64,000 bases of DNA from an uncultured Oscillospiraceae bacterium (lineage in GTDB: Bacteria > Bacillota > Clostridia > Oscillospirales > Oscillospiraceae): the NCBI GenBank assembly GCA_934561175.1, contig CAKTFW010000002.1:66813-130812 (forward strand), in the 5' to 3' direction. The notes beneath the pieces were generated by a model. It saw nothing but the letters and a program-made list of their open reading frames with translations, was not told the origin of the DNA and did not search any database. A program made the translations under genes and the position numbers. Of the stretch, positions 51,138-60,388 are shown in pieces. How positions within the stretch are numbered: the stretch's first letter is position 1; each line of letters begins with the position of its first letter.

Positions 51138-52115
51138 TTATGCCAGCGCTGCGGTGATGATGGACATCTTGTAGACTTCGTCTGCGTTGCAGCCGCGGGA
51201 CAGGTCGTTGATGGAAGCGTTCAGGCCGAGCAGAATCGGACCATAAGCCTCAAAGCTGCCGAGACGCTGTGCGATCTTGTAGCCGATGTTGCCGGCGTTA
51301 ATGTTCGGGAAGATAAAGGTGTTGGCCTTGCCGGCGACTTCGTCATCAATATGCTTGGTCTTGGCAACAACCGGGGAGACAGCTGCGTCGAACTGCAGCT
51401 CGCCATTGCTGACAGCCAGATCCGGCTCCTGCTCCTTCAGACGGTGTGCAGCGTTGCGCATCATATCGACGGTATCGCCCTTGCCGGAACCCATGGTAGA
51501 GTAGCTCAGATAAGCCACGCGCGGATCAATGCCGAAGACCTTTGCACACTTTGCGACTTCAGAACCGATCTCAACCAGATCGTCCTCGTTCGGGTCGATG
51601 TTGATTGCACAGTCTCCCATAGCGATCATGTCGCTGCCGCCGAAGGCCGCCGGACGCGTCAGAATAAAGCAGGAGGAAACGATCTTGTTGCCCGGCTTGG
51701 TCTTGATGAGCTGCAGTGCCGGACGAACGGTATCTGCAGTGGAGTAAGTAGCGCCGCCCAGCAGTGCATCGGCAACGCCCATCTGCACGAGCATGGTGCC
51801 GAAATAGTTGCCACGCTTCAGAGTAGCACGGCACTCTTCAATTGTCATCTTGCCCTTGCGGAGCTCGCACATTTTCTCTGCCATAGCGTCGAGATCTTCG
51901 TAGGTGTTCGGATCCAGAATCTCGATGCCGTCGATATTGAAGCCGTATTCCTTTGCGACAGATTGCACTTCTTCAACATTGCCAACCAGAACTGGAGTCA
52001 GAAAATTACCGGTGTTCAGACGGCTGGAAGCTTCCAGAATCCGGGGGTCATTGCCTTCAGTAAAAACAATGCGCTTCGGGCTGGCTTTCAGCATTTCAAT
52101 CAGTTTATCAAACAT
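51138..52115 (-). CDS. pta: Phosphate acetyltransferase
   Basis: Converts acetyl-CoA and phosphate to acetyl phosphate for ATP generation through acetate; 325 residues, short Pta form without the regulatory N-terminal domain. RIVFTEGNDPRILEA, AYLSYSTMGSGKGDTVDMM (as two blocks), VAGKANTFIFPNINAGNIGYKIAQRLG are diagnostic. The start ATG 52115 follows GGAGGGA by 6 bases. No ackA lies beside it. Confidence 0.96.
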   Translation of the reverse strand: MFDKLIEMLKASPKRIVFTEGNDPRILEASSRLNTGNFLTPVLVGNVEEVQSVAKEYGFNIDGIEILDPNTYEDLDAMAEKMCELRKGKMTIEECRATLKRGNYFGTMLVQMGVADALLGGATYSTADTVRPALQLIKTKPGNKIVSSCFILTRPAAFGGSDMIAMGDCAINIDPNEDDLVEIGSEVAKCAKVFGIDPRVAYLSYSTMGSGKGDTVDMMRNAAHRLKEQEPDLAVSNGELQFDAAVSPVVAKTKHIDDEVAGKANTFIFPNINAGNIGYKIAQRLGSFEAYGPILLGLNASINDLSRGCNADEVYKMSIITAALA

Positions 52116-52213
52116 TGAGATTCCCTCCAAGTTTAGTAATTACTTTGAATTATACACGATTCTTCCGCACGACTCAACAGGAAATGTAAAAAAAGTATGA
52201 TGGAAATACAGAG

Positions 52214-53122
52214 TTAAAATGATGAATTTTTGGTATTTTTTCTGCCGATATTCGACAAAAGATCAGCTTGTGCCGACTGCAGCGTGCAAATTTCTCCGGT
52301 GAGCGGGTGGGGAAATGTCAGTGCACAGGCGCACAGCAGCTGGCTGGAAAGACCGAGTGCAGCGCTCAATGCGGCGGAAGCTTTTGTGTAATATTGCGGA
52401 TCGCCCAGAATCGGAAAGCCCTGATACAGGCAGTGCAGACGCAGTTGGTGCGTACGGCCGGTTTTTGGATGCAGCTGCAGCAGCGTGCAGTCCGGACGGC
52501 GCTCCAGCACGCGGTATTCGGTGACGGCGGCCTGTCCACCGGCGCCGATGGCGCGGATCATACGCATGGGATCAGGGCGAATGATAGGCGCGTCAATGAT
52601 GCCGCAGTCACTATCGGGGCCGCCGCAGACCAGCGCGCGGTAAGTTTTATGAATGGCTCCCTGCTGCATAGCTGCACAGAGCCGTGCGTGGATGTGTGCG
52701 TTTTTTGCAAGCAGGACAACGCCGAAAGTGTCGCGGTCGAGACGGGTCACAGGGTGAAAAGCACAGAGCTGTCCGGTTCTGCGGTAATAACCAATCACCC
52801 GGTTGGCCAGTGTGCCGGTGATGCGAGCTGGCGTCGGGTGAATAATCAGCCCGGCGGGCTTGTCTACCACAAGAATGGCATCGTCCTCGTAGAGAATGGA
52901 GATTGGTCCATCTTCGGCCGGATATTCCGGTACGGCGTCCTGCAGCGTGACAGTGACTTCGTCGCCGGGGCAAACCAGGTAATTGGTGTAGACTGGAACG
53001 CCATTGACCCGGAAAGCATGGTCATATTTCAGCCGCTTAATCAGACCGGATGAGAGAGAAAGCTCCTGGCGTAGAATGGACAAAAGTTTTGCCTGTCGCG
53101 CGGCGATACAGCGTAATACCAT
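52214..53122 (-). CDS. RluA-family RNA pseudouridine synthase
   Basis: Modifies uridines in rRNA or tRNA; 302 residues. An S4-like N-terminal part (LSSGLIKRLKYDHAFRVNG), then the catalytic block HPVTRLDRDTFGVVLLAK with the essential Asp in RLDRDT, KTYRALV, and LQLHPKTGRTHQLRLH. Exact target base unknown. The start ATG 53122 lies ~10 bases after GGAGGTGAG. Downstream of the YtvI-like gene by 52 bases, so likely one operon. Confidence 0.92.
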   Translation of the reverse strand: MVLRCIAARQAKLLSILRQELSLSSGLIKRLKYDHAFRVNGVPVYTNYLVCPGDEVTVTLQDAVPEYPAEDGPISILYEDDAILVVDKPAGLIIHPTPARITGTLANRVIGYYRRTGQLCAFHPVTRLDRDTFGVVLLAKNAHIHARLCAAMQQGAIHKTYRALVCGGPDSDCGIIDAPIIRPDPMRMIRAIGAGGQAAVTEYRVLERRPDCTLLQLHPKTGRTHQLRLHCLYQGFPILGDPQYYTKASAALSAALGLSSQLLCACALTFPHPLTGEICTLQSAQADLLSNIGRKNTKNSSF

Positions 53123-53174
53123 GAATTTTCTCACCTCCGTCGTTATTTTACCGGCCTGCGGAGGGAAAAGCAAG

Positions 53175-54227
53175 TTATTCTGCATGCAGTGAGTGCAGCA
53201 GTTGACGCAACAGAATCGCGAGAATGGGAAAGAGAATCATACCGCCGACGCCTAAAAAACGATAGCCGGCGTACAGTGCAAAGAGCGTGATTAGCGGATT
53301 CAGTCCGACTTGGCGGCCGATCAGCCGTGGCTCCAACACGGTGCGGGTCAGCGCGGTGACTCCGTAGAGAATTAAAAGTCCGATGCCGCAGCGCAGATTG
53401 TGCTGCAGAAATTGAATCAAGCTCCAGGGAATCAAAACAGTTCCGGTGCCGAAAAGTGGGAGCGCGTCCAGAATGGCAATCAGTAATCCAAACAGCAGCG
53501 CGTAGGGAAATTGAAGGATCATCAGGCCAAAAGTGAGCAGAAGAAAGGTGATCCCCATCAGCTTGAGCTGTGCAATGCACCAGCCGCCGAGGGCGCGCTT
53601 GAGCACGGAGGTGATGCTGCAAATTTGCTGAGACCAGCGAACGGGAAGCGTTTCCCGTAAACGGGTGCGGAGCCATGGTAATTCTGCTGCGATCATAAAA
53701 CTGGAAAGAATGGCGGTAACGAGGAAGAAAAAGACGGCGGGAAGCCGTGTGAGAGCTGTGGAAACCAGATTGAGCGCAGTTTGGCAGAGTTGTGAGACAA
53801 GATCCTGCCCATTGTAGAAAAAGTTATCGATCCCGGTGCGAAGAATTTCCCCAAGACCGTCGGGAATTTGGGTGGCCAGCTGTTCCAGCCATTGCTGCAA
53901 GCGGGCTGCCGGAGCAGAGAGCTGGGAGAGCATTTCCGGCAGTGCACCGGAGAGTGCGCCAAGCTCAAATAATCCGCGGCGCAGCAGCAGAAACAGACCG
54001 GCGCCAAGAACGGAATAGAGCAGAACAACCGTCAATGCCGCTGCCGGACCGCGGGAAAAATGTGCTCGCTGGATCAGCAGCCGTACAGCCGGCTCCGCCG
54101 CGGCTGCTGCAATCAGACCAATGAGAAACGGAAGAAAAACTGGAAGAAGAAACTTCCAAAATAGAATAAGTGCTATGGCAGCTGCCAGACCGGTCAACAG
54201 CCAGGTGCGAAGATCGACGCGCTCCAT
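53175..54227 (-). CDS. ytvI: AI-2E-family membrane protein, sporulation protein YtvI-like
   Basis: Integral membrane protein of 350 residues, typical for YtvI. Two N-terminal helices (LLTGLAAAIALILFWKFLLP, VFLPFLIGLIAAAA), an amphipathic central part (LSQLSAPAARLQQWLEQLAT), and five more membrane segments including ILDALPLFGTGTVLIPW and LEPRLIGRQVGLNPL, both family motifs. Related proteins export small molecules or act in sporulation; assignment to YtvI rests on length and pattern. Start behind AAAGGGG. Confidence 0.85.
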   Translation of the reverse strand: MERVDLRTWLLTGLAAAIALILFWKFLLPVFLPFLIGLIAAAAAEPAVRLLIQRAHFSRGPAAALTVVLLYSVLGAGLFLLLRRGLFELGALSGALPEMLSQLSAPAARLQQWLEQLATQIPDGLGEILRTGIDNFFYNGQDLVSQLCQTALNLVSTALTRLPAVFFFLVTAILSSFMIAAELPWLRTRLRETLPVRWSQQICSITSVLKRALGGWCIAQLKLMGITFLLLTFGLMILQFPYALLFGLLIAILDALPLFGTGTVLIPWSLIQFLQHNLRCGIGLLILYGVTALTRTVLEPRLIGRQVGLNPLITLFALYAGYRFLGVGGMILFPILAILLRQLLHSLHAE

Positions 54228-54349
54228 GAATACCCCTTTCCAGGAATGATGTGGACCAATGCAGGTCATAATGAGAAAATGTTGAAAAATGCACAAAAAG
54301 AAACGCCGGAGAAACGGATATTTTTCGGCTTGAATTCACGGAATGCGAC

Positions 54350-54378
54350 TTGCAATCCCACTGGGAACATGATAGTAT
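54350..54378 (+). promoter_or_regulatory. Promoter of the ACT-hom-lysC operon
   Basis: TTGCAA (54350-54355), 17-base spacer, TAGTAT (54373-54378). The spacer contains a palindrome, TCCCACTGGGA (54356-54366), a possible operator. Confidence 0.72.
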
Positions 54379-54435
54379 AAGGTTCACGCGAAGCACAAAT
54401 GCACTTGTGAGAAAGACAAAACGGAGGTAAAACCC

Positions 54436-54876
54436 GTGGAAAAAATACCAAAATACTTTCTTGTAGAGTCGGCGGCACTGCCGGAGGTGTTCCTGAAAGT
54501 AGCCGAAGCCAAGCGAATGCTGGAAACCGGAGAGGTTTCTACGGTCGGCGAGGCCACGGCGGCGACCGGAATCAGCCGAAGCGCCTATTATAAATACCGG
54601 GATGCACTCAAGCCATTTCAAAATATGATGGCGGGCCGCATTATTACTTTTCAATTGATGTTGAAAGACAGAACGGGTGTCTTGTCTGGCATATTATCCA
54701 TTTTAGCCTATTGCGGCGCGAATATACTGACAATCAATCAGACAATTCCGACGAATGGCTGTGCGATGGTGACGATGTCGGCGGAGACTTCGGATTTACG
54801 GTGCTCTGTAGAAGATCTGATGAAGAAAATGGAAAATTTAGACGGCGTGGTCCGCGCTGAGGTAGTAGCTGGATAA
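54436..54876 (+). CDS. ACT domain protein (PheB-like)
   Basis: A 146-residue protein with GTG start behind GGAGGT. Residues 1-~65 contain a helix-turn-helix-like segment (STVGEATAATGISRSAYYKYRD). Residues ~70-146 are an ACT domain (IITFQLMLKDRTGVLSGILSILAYCGANILTINQ), the fold that binds amino acids. Encoded directly before homoserine dehydrogenase, as in many Firmicutes; it may regulate that pathway by binding threonine or another product, which is inference. Confidence 0.9.
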   Translation: MEKIPKYFLVESAALPEVFLKVAEAKRMLETGEVSTVGEATAATGISRSAYYKYRDALKPFQNMMAGRIITFQLMLKDRTGVLSGILSILAYCGANILTINQTIPTNGCAMVTMSAETSDLRCSVEDLMKKMENLDGVVRAEVVAG

Positions 54877-54889
54877 GGAGCGTGATCAA

Positions 54890-56104
54890 ATGGCAGCAAT
54901 TGCATTGCTGGGATATGGAACTGTCGGCAGTGGTGTGGCGGAGGTCCTGCATAAGAACCGGGAGTCCATCACGAAAAAAGCGGCAGAAGAGATCCACATT
55001 AAATATATTCTTAATACACATGATCGGCCGGGCGATCCTTATGCGGATCTGATCATACATGATTTCAGTATCATTGAGCAGGATCCGGAGGTTCAAGTGG
55101 TTGTGGAGTGCATTGGCGGCGCCACTGTGGCGCTGGACTATGTCCGCCGTAGCCTGATTGCCGGTAAGCATGTTGTCACGGCAAATAAGGAACTGGTTGC
55201 AACGCACGGTCATGAGCTGCTGATGCTGGCAAAACGGGAAAATCTCAACTTTTTGTTTGAGGCGAGTGTAGGCGGCGGCATTCCAATTCTGCGTCCGCTG
55301 ACCTCATGCCTGGCGGCTAACGATCTGACGGAGATCTGCGGCATCTTGAATGGCACCACCAACTATATCCTGACGAAAATGTTTAAAGAGGGAAAACCCT
55401 TTGACGAAGTGCTGAAGGACGCACAGGAAAAGGGATATGCCGAACGGGATCCGGCAGCGGATATCGAGGGTACCGATGCCTGCCGGAAAATCTGCATTCT
55501 GGCGGCGCTGGCATTTGGCCGCCATGTTTATCCGGATCAGGTGCCGACGGTAGGTATTACGGGGATTACAAGTGTGGATGTGGCGTTTGCGGCAGAGGCA
55601 GGCATGACCGTCAAGCTGCTGGGACGGGCAATCCATATGGAAGACAGCGGAAAAATTTGCGCCTATGTTTCTCCGCACTTTGTCCCGGAGGACAATCAGC
55701 TGGCAAATGTGGAAGATGTCTTCAATGGTATTGTGGTGCGCGGCGATGCAATCGGCGATGTGATGTTTTACGGCCGCGGTGCAGGTAAGCTTCCGACGGC
55801 CAGTGCCGTCGTGGCAGATGTCATTGACGCGGTGAAACACTTTAGGGCCAGAAAATATATCGATTGGGCAGAAGGCGGCCCGGACGCCGTGTTTGATATG
55901 AGAGACCTGCCACTGGAGTGGTTTATCCGGACGACGGAGAGCCCCTTGCGGATTGGCGCTGCGTTTGGTGACGCGCGGATTATTAGCCGAATGATTGAGG
56001 GCCAGGTCGGCTTCTTTACGCCGCGGATGACAAAGCGGCATTTGGACGAAATCCTGGCAGGCGGATTTGCAGCATCTGCAGCACCGATTCCCGTCATGGA
56101 GTGA
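54890..56104 (+). CDS. hom: Homoserine dehydrogenase
   Basis: NAD(P)-dependent enzyme of 404 residues making homoserine for threonine and methionine. Nucleotide motif LLGYGTVGSGV (residues ~5-15), VVTANKELVATHG, the active-site region SVGGGIPILRPL, ILNGTTNYILTKM, and ERDPAADIEGTDACRK. The C-terminal ~80 residues form a short ACT-like segment for feedback control. 13 bases after the ACT gene; the stop lies 45 bases before lysC. Confidence 0.96.
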   Translation: MAAIALLGYGTVGSGVAEVLHKNRESITKKAAEEIHIKYILNTHDRPGDPYADLIIHDFSIIEQDPEVQVVVECIGGATVALDYVRRSLIAGKHVVTANKELVATHGHELLMLAKRENLNFLFEASVGGGIPILRPLTSCLAANDLTEICGILNGTTNYILTKMFKEGKPFDEVLKDAQEKGYAERDPAADIEGTDACRKICILAALAFGRHVYPDQVPTVGITGITSVDVAFAAEAGMTVKLLGRAIHMEDSGKICAYVSPHFVPEDNQLANVEDVFNGIVVRGDAIGDVMFYGRGAGKLPTASAVVADVIDAVKHFRARKYIDWAEGGPDAVFDMRDLPLEWFIRTTESPLRIGAAFGDARIISRMIEGQVGFFTPRMTKRHLDEILAGGFAASAAPIPVME

Positions 56105-56149
56105 CGGACATAGAATGGAGAAAATCCCGCAGGGGAGTTGGAGGCAAAT

Positions 56150-57361
56150 ATGGCACTGGTAGTTCAGAAATTTGGCGGTAGTTCGGTTGCGAATGCGGAT
56201 CGAATCCGGAATGTGGCGGATATTGTCACAAAAACATATCAGCAGGGAAACGATGTCGTGGTTGTGCTTTCGGCACAGGGCGACACGACGGATGATTTGA
56301 TTGCAAAGGCGGCGGAGCTGAATCCGAAATGCTCCAAGCGTGAGATGGATATGCTGCTGGCAACTGGCGAGCAGATGTCGATTTCCCTGACGGCAATGGC
56401 AATTGAGGCATTGGGATTCCCGGTGATTTCGTTGACGGGCTGGCAGGTTGGAATGCAGACTGACAGCAGTTATGGTGCAGCCCGGATCCGAAAGGTCGCG
56501 GGCTCCCGTATTCGGGAAGAACTGGATAAGAAAAAAATCGTGCTGGTGGCCGGGTTCCAGGGGTTGAACAAATATGGTGATATCACTACGCTGGGACGCG
56601 GCGGCTCTGATACGACGGCCGTGGCGCTGGCTGTGGCGTTAAAGGCAAATCTCTGCCAGATTTATACCGATGTGGACGGTGTTTACACCGCCGATCCGCG
56701 TATCGTCCCGAATGCGAGAAAGCTGGACGAGATTACTTATGATGAAATGCTGGAATTGGCGGCGCTTGGCGCGCAGGTGCTGCATCACCGTTCCGTGGAG
56801 ATGGCAAAGCGGTACAACATGGAGCTGGAGGTTCTTTCCAGCTTCTCAAGAAAACCGGGTACGATTGTCAAGGAGGTTGTAAAAGGTATGGAGAAAATGT
56901 TTGTGAGCGGCGTTGCACAGGACAAGAAGATTGCCCGTGTGGCGCTGGTGGGCCTGAAGGATGAGCCGGGGGTTGCCTACAAGGTTTTTGCGTTGATGGC
57001 CCGTGGCCAGATCAATGTAGATATTATCCTGCAGTCGATTGGCCGCAACAACACGAAAGACATCAGCTTTACCGTAGGAGAGACGGATGCAGAAGCCTGC
57101 GCGAAGCTGCTGGAGGAGAATCGATCCGCACTGTGCTATGACCATTTTGACATTGCAACCGATGTGGCCAAGGTTTCGATTGTTGGTGCCGGCATGGCAA
57201 CCAATTCCGGTGTGGCGTCGCAGATGTTTGAGGCACTCTATGACGCGAATATCAATATTCGCATGATCTCTACCAGCGAGATCAAGGTTTCTGTTCTGAT
57301 TAACAAAGAAGATGCAGAGCGGGCGGTCCGCGCTATTCACGACAAGTTTTTCCAGAACTGA
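56150..57361 (+). CDS. lysC: Aspartate kinase
   Basis: First enzyme of the aspartate family pathway, 403 residues. KFGGSSVANADRIRNVA at the N-terminus (ATP site), TTLGRGGSDTTAVALA, TDVDGVYTADPRIV, then two ACT domains (GLKDEPGVAYKVFALMARGQINVDII; VSIVGAGMATNSGVASQMFEAL in parts) for lysine/threonine feedback. The start ATG 56150 follows GGAGG by 5 bases; an ATG 12 bases earlier overlaps that site. Confidence 0.96.
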   Translation: MALVVQKFGGSSVANADRIRNVADIVTKTYQQGNDVVVVLSAQGDTTDDLIAKAAELNPKCSKREMDMLLATGEQMSISLTAMAIEALGFPVISLTGWQVGMQTDSSYGAARIRKVAGSRIREELDKKKIVLVAGFQGLNKYGDITTLGRGGSDTTAVALAVALKANLCQIYTDVDGVYTADPRIVPNARKLDEITYDEMLELAALGAQVLHHRSVEMAKRYNMELEVLSSFSRKPGTIVKEVVKGMEKMFVSGVAQDKKIARVALVGLKDEPGVAYKVFALMARGQINVDIILQSIGRNNTKDISFTVGETDAEACAKLLEENRSALCYDHFDIATDVAKVSIVGAGMATNSGVASQMFEALYDANINIRMISTSEIKVSVLINKEDAERAVRAIHDKFFQN

Positions 57362-57373
57362 GCACATAATGCA

Positions 57374-57406
57374 CGCCCCTTCGCCGTAGAAATAGGCGAG
57401 GGGGCG
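57374..57406 (+). terminator. Possible terminator of lysC
   Basis: Stem ACGCCCC-TTCGCC / GGCGA-GGGGGCGT with a 9-base loop, TTT at the end. It lies 7 bases before the next ATG, so it could instead mask that ribosome site. Confidence 0.5.
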
Positions 57407-57412
57407 TTTGGC

Positions 57413-57895
57413 ATGGTGAGGAAAATTTTGTGGCTTTATGTTGGAACTGCGCTGTTGGGCACGGCATGGCACTTTTTATATCCGTGGGTACCAATCCCGC
57501 TGGTTGGCTTGATAGCACCGGTTAATGAGAGCGTTTGGGAACATTTGAAATTGCTGTTTTGGCCATTTTTGTTCGCATCACCCTGGATTGCAGCGATGGC
57601 GCCGCGCAAGCAGCAGGGCTGGGGTGGGTGCCTTGCGGCATTGCTGTTCATGCCGGTTTTGCTGCTCGGCGTTTACTACCCAGGTGTTGCGGGATTTGGT
57701 ATCCGGACCGAGGCGTTTCCTGTCGTGCTGTATTATGCTGTGCTGGCAGCGGGCTTTTTCCTGGCTTACCGGCTGCGAAGCAGCACGGCGATCGGAGACT
57801 GGGCAGGGACGCTTTTGATGGGAGTCGGCTTTTATTGCGCATGTCTGGTTGTGTTCTCACTGGCGGCGCCGCCGCTTCAAATTTTTCAGGGATAA
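57413..57895 (+). CDS. DUF6512 family membrane protein
   Basis: A 160-residue membrane protein with four to five hydrophobic segments. The N-terminal stretch GTAWHFLYPWVPIPLVGLIAPVNESVWEHLK (in pieces: WHFLYPW, IAPVNESVWEHLKLLFWP) is the conserved mark of this uncharacterised family. Ends GLAAPPLQIFQG-like (LAAPPLQIFQG). G-rich ribosome site (GAGGGGG) within a hairpin. Function unknown. Confidence 0.78.
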   Translation: MVRKILWLYVGTALLGTAWHFLYPWVPIPLVGLIAPVNESVWEHLKLLFWPFLFASPWIAAMAPRKQQGWGGCLAALLFMPVLLLGVYYPGVAGFGIRTEAFPVVLYYAVLAAGFFLAYRLRSSTAIGDWAGTLLMGVGFYCACLVVFSLAAPPLQIFQG

Positions 57896-57906
57896 GCAAA
57901 AAAGAA

Positions 57907-57935
57907 TTGACAAGCGCTTGCGTATGTGGTAGAGT
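57907..57935 (+). promoter_or_regulatory. Promoter of infC-rpmI-rplT
   Basis: TTGACA (57907-57912), 17-base spacer, TAGAGT (57930-57935), then a leader of about 150 bases before infC. Confidence 0.8.
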
Positions 57936-57941
57936 ATACAA

Positions 57942-58067
57942 GCAGAAGAAAGAAGGAGCGGTGGCCCCGCCCTCACCTCCAGCATCGCGAAGAGGTTGAT
58001 AAGAACAATAAGACCCAAAGGGTCTTTGCTTTGTGCGGGTGCCAGTTGCGGTATCCGTACTTTTTTT
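57942..58067 (+). ncRNA. Ribosomal protein L20-type leader with attenuator
   Basis: The infC leader contains small stems (AGACCC / GGGTCT at ~58010-58025) and a clear terminator hairpin: GCGGGTGCC / GGTATCCGT with a 6-base loop (58034-58057), then T7. In Firmicutes L20 binds such leaders to end transcription early when in excess. The layout fits, though I cannot align it to the family model here. Confidence 0.72.
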
Positions 58068-58089
58068 ATTGCTTTGGAGGTGTTTTCCC

Positions 58090-58608
58090 ATCGGCAAATT
58101 AGAGCATCAGCTGAATGAAGAAATCGTAGATAAGGAAATCCGTGTGATTGGCGCCGACGGCGCACAGCTCGGAATCATGGCGCCGACGGATGCGCTGCGG
58201 CTTGCTTATGAGCAGGATCTCGATCTGGTGAAAATTTCACCGAACGCAGTTCCCCCAGTTTGCAAGATCATGAACTATGGTAAGTTCCGCTTTGAGCAGA
58301 CCAAAAAAGAAAAGGAAGCCAAGAAAAATCAGCATGTCGTCGAGATCAAGGAGATTCGGATGTCTCCGAGCATCGATACCAACGATTTCAATGTCAAGGT
58401 GAAGAATGCACAGAAATTCCTCAAGGATGGCGACAGAGTCAAGGTTACGGTTCGTTTCCGCGGCCGTGAGATGGCGCATACCAGCCTCGGTGAGGATCTG
58501 CTGAAGAAATTCGGCACAGACTGCGCAGAGGTTGCCTCGGTTGAAAAAAATCCGAAGCTGGATGGCAGACACATGTCCATGTTCCTGTCGCCCAAGACTG
58601 CAAAATAA
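58090..58608 (+). CDS. infC: Translation initiation factor IF-3
   Basis: Guides start-codon selection and keeps ribosomal subunits apart; 172 residues. The start is ATC at 58090-58092, 8 bases after GGAGGT, giving (M)GKLEHQLNEEI. Rare start codons (ATT/ATC/ATA) are a known IF-3 self-control device. Marks: VRVIGADG-like IRVIGADGAQLGIM, DLDLVKISPNAVPPVCKIMNYGKF, and the C-domain KEIRMSPSIDTNDFNVKVKNAQKFL. An in-frame GTG/ATG further up would lie within the attenuator. Confidence 0.95.
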   Translation: MGKLEHQLNEEIVDKEIRVIGADGAQLGIMAPTDALRLAYEQDLDLVKISPNAVPPVCKIMNYGKFRFEQTKKEKEAKKNQHVVEIKEIRMSPSIDTNDFNVKVKNAQKFLKDGDRVKVTVRFRGREMAHTSLGEDLLKKFGTDCAEVASVEKNPKLDGRHMSMFLSPKTAK

Positions 58609-58635
58609 TATCCGAATACGGAAGGAGAAGCAATT

Positions 58636-58833
58636 ATGCCGAAGATTAAGACCCATAGCGGCGCGAAAAAGAGATTTAAGCTGACCAAGACCGGTAAGGT
58701 CAAGCGCGCTCACGCATTTAAGAGCCATATCCTCACCAAGAAGGACACCAAGCGGACCCGTCGCCTGCGCAGCGGTGCCTATGCCGACAAGACCAATGTC
58801 GACGCGATCAAGAAAATGATCCCGTACAAATAA
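58636..58833 (+). CDS. rpmI: 50S ribosomal protein L35
   Basis: Basic 65-residue protein, standard length: [17 protein letters not shown], then [15 protein letters not shown] and IKKMIPYK. Ribosome site GGAAGGAGAAG. Second gene of the infC-rpmI-rplT operon. Confidence 0.98.
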   Translation: MPKIKTHSGAKKRFKLTKTGKVKRAHAFKSHILTKKDTKRTRRLRSGAYADKTNVDAIKKMIPYK

Positions 58834-58859
58834 GGGTAGACATACAGGAGGATTAAAAA

Positions 58860-59213
58860 ATGGCAAGAGTTAAAGGCGCAATGATGACGCGCAAAAGAAG
58901 AAATAAAACGCTGAAGCTCGCCAAGGGCTATTGGGGCAGCAAGTCCAAGCACTTTAAGATGGCCAAAGAGGCTGTCATGAAGTCCGGCGCGTATGCATAT
59001 ATTGGCCGCAAGCAGAAGAAGCGCGACTACCGCAAGCTGTGGATTGCTCGTATCTCCGCTGCTGTGGCTCCTTATGAGATCAACTATTCTCGGTTCATGT
59101 ACGGCCTGAAGAAAGCTGGTATCGAGATGAATCGAAAGATGCTCTCTGAACTGGCAATCACGGATCCGACCGCGTTCAAGGCGATTGTTGATACTGCGAA
59201 GGCTGCACTGTAA
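58860..59213 (+). CDS. rplT: 50S ribosomal protein L20
   Basis: Basic 117-residue rRNA-binding protein: [53 protein letters not shown], and [20 protein letters not shown]. It is needed early in 50S assembly and is the expected repressor of its own operon through the leader at 57942-58067. Ribosome site AGGAGG. Confidence 0.98.
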   Translation: MARVKGAMMTRKRRNKTLKLAKGYWGSKSKHFKMAKEAVMKSGAYAYIGRKQKKRDYRKLWIARISAAVAPYEINYSRFMYGLKKAGIEMNRKMLSELAITDPTAFKAIVDTAKAAL

Positions 59214-59223
59214 AACAAAAGAT

Positions 59224-59261
59224 AAAATACCCCGACAGGTGAAACCTGCTGGGGTATTTTT
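59224..59261 (+). terminator. Terminator of the infC-rpmI-rplT operon
   Basis: Stem AAAATACCCCGACAGGT / ACCTGCTGGGGTATTTTT with a GAA centre and T5. Confidence 0.9.
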
Positions 59262-59272
59262 ATAGATGCGGA

Positions 59273-59302
59273 AAGTGGGAACCGGGATTCCGATTCCCAC
59301 TT
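59273..59302 (-). terminator. Terminator of the OYE-type reductase gene
   Basis: A 9-bp stem AAGTGGGAA / TTCCCACTT with a 12-base loop just past the facing stop; UUUCCG follows on the minus strand. Confidence 0.65.
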
Positions 59303-59305
59303 CTT

Positions 59306-60388
59306 TTATTCTGCCTGCTTGGGGAATGCACCGCAGCCCAGTGGCGCTACGGTAAAGCATTTGTTACAGGAGATGCACTTCGGCTTTTCATTGCTTCCGG
59401 CCTGCCATCTGGCGGGCAGACCTGGATCGAGGATCAGCGGCCGAGACAGGGAGATGGCGGCGATTTTGCCTGCGTTTAGCCACTTGTTCATAATCGAAGG
59501 TGTGCGGTAACCACCGACGGAAATAATTGGTGTATCAATCATTTCCGCCAAATCTACTGCTGCCTGCGCGTTGTAGGCCTCTGCCGCTTCGTTGGGGACT
59601 GCGCGGAAGGATTTAGAATCGCGGGTTTCAGACAGACCACTGGAGACTTCGATTGCGTTGATGCCGCGTTTGGAGAGTTCCCTGCAGACCCACTGGAATT
59701 CTTCTTCGGTCATGCCTGGATCGGTCAGATCGATATAGTTGATTTTTACCCACAGCGGGTAATCGGGGCCGACAGCAGCGCGGGCTGCATCATAGATTTC
59801 AAAGAGAAAACGCGCACGGTTTTCAATCGAACCGCCATAAGCGTCGGTGCGGCGGTTGAAATAGGGGCTGAGAAACTCACTGGCCAGATAGCCGTGCGCA
59901 GCGTGAAGCTGTACGGCGTCGGCACCGGCGTCTTTGCAGATTTTGGCACAGACACCAAAATCATGGACGATTTCCTGAATCTGTTCCACAGTCAGAGCCT
60001 GTGTTTTTTCGGAGTCAGATGGCGCCAGCGGCAGCATACCTTCTGGCAGCATTTTGGGATTGGTGCGGGAACCGGCGTGATTGATCTGTGCAATCAATCG
60101 GCAATCCTTACTGTGCAGCATCTGTGCAATCTCGGAAAAAGCAGCGGGAAAAGCGGGATCCTGCACCTGTACCATGCCGCGACTGAAAGCGCCGGTTTGA
60201 TTTACGCACATCGTGCCGGTAATAATTGCACCAATGCCGCCGTCGGCCAGATCCTGATAGATTGACTTCAACACCGGTGTAATGACCCCGCGGGATGCGC
60301 CGCCAGCTTCAAAAGTGGCGCTGCGAACCAAGCGGTTTTTGCAGATTACACCGCCGAGATCAACGGTTTCAAACAGATTTTTCACCAT
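59306..60388 (-). CDS. NADH:flavin oxidoreductase, old yellow enzyme family
   Basis: FMN-containing TIM-barrel reductase of 360 residues; only the N-terminal barrel of the larger enoate-reductase type is present. KNRLVRSATFE at the start, LIAQINHAGSR, the active-site pair in QLHAAHGYLASEFLSPYFNRRTDAYGGS (H-x-x-H, Tyr), and ISVGGYRTP for FMN phosphate. The C-terminus has CISCNKCF with a further Cys, recalling the 4Fe-4S motif of enoate reductases but truncated. Substrate not known. Ribosome site GGAGGG. Confidence 0.9.
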   Translation of the reverse strand: MVKNLFETVDLGGVICKNRLVRSATFEAGGASRGVITPVLKSIYQDLADGGIGAIITGTMCVNQTGAFSRGMVQVQDPAFPAAFSEIAQMLHSKDCRLIAQINHAGSRTNPKMLPEGMLPLAPSDSEKTQALTVEQIQEIVHDFGVCAKICKDAGADAVQLHAAHGYLASEFLSPYFNRRTDAYGGSIENRARFLFEIYDAARAAVGPDYPLWVKINYIDLTDPGMTEEEFQWVCRELSKRGINAIEVSSGLSETRDSKSFRAVPNEAAEAYNAQAAVDLAEMIDTPIISVGGYRTPSIMNKWLNAGKIAAISLSRPLILDPGLPARWQAGSNEKPKCISCNKCFTVAPLGCGAFPKQAE

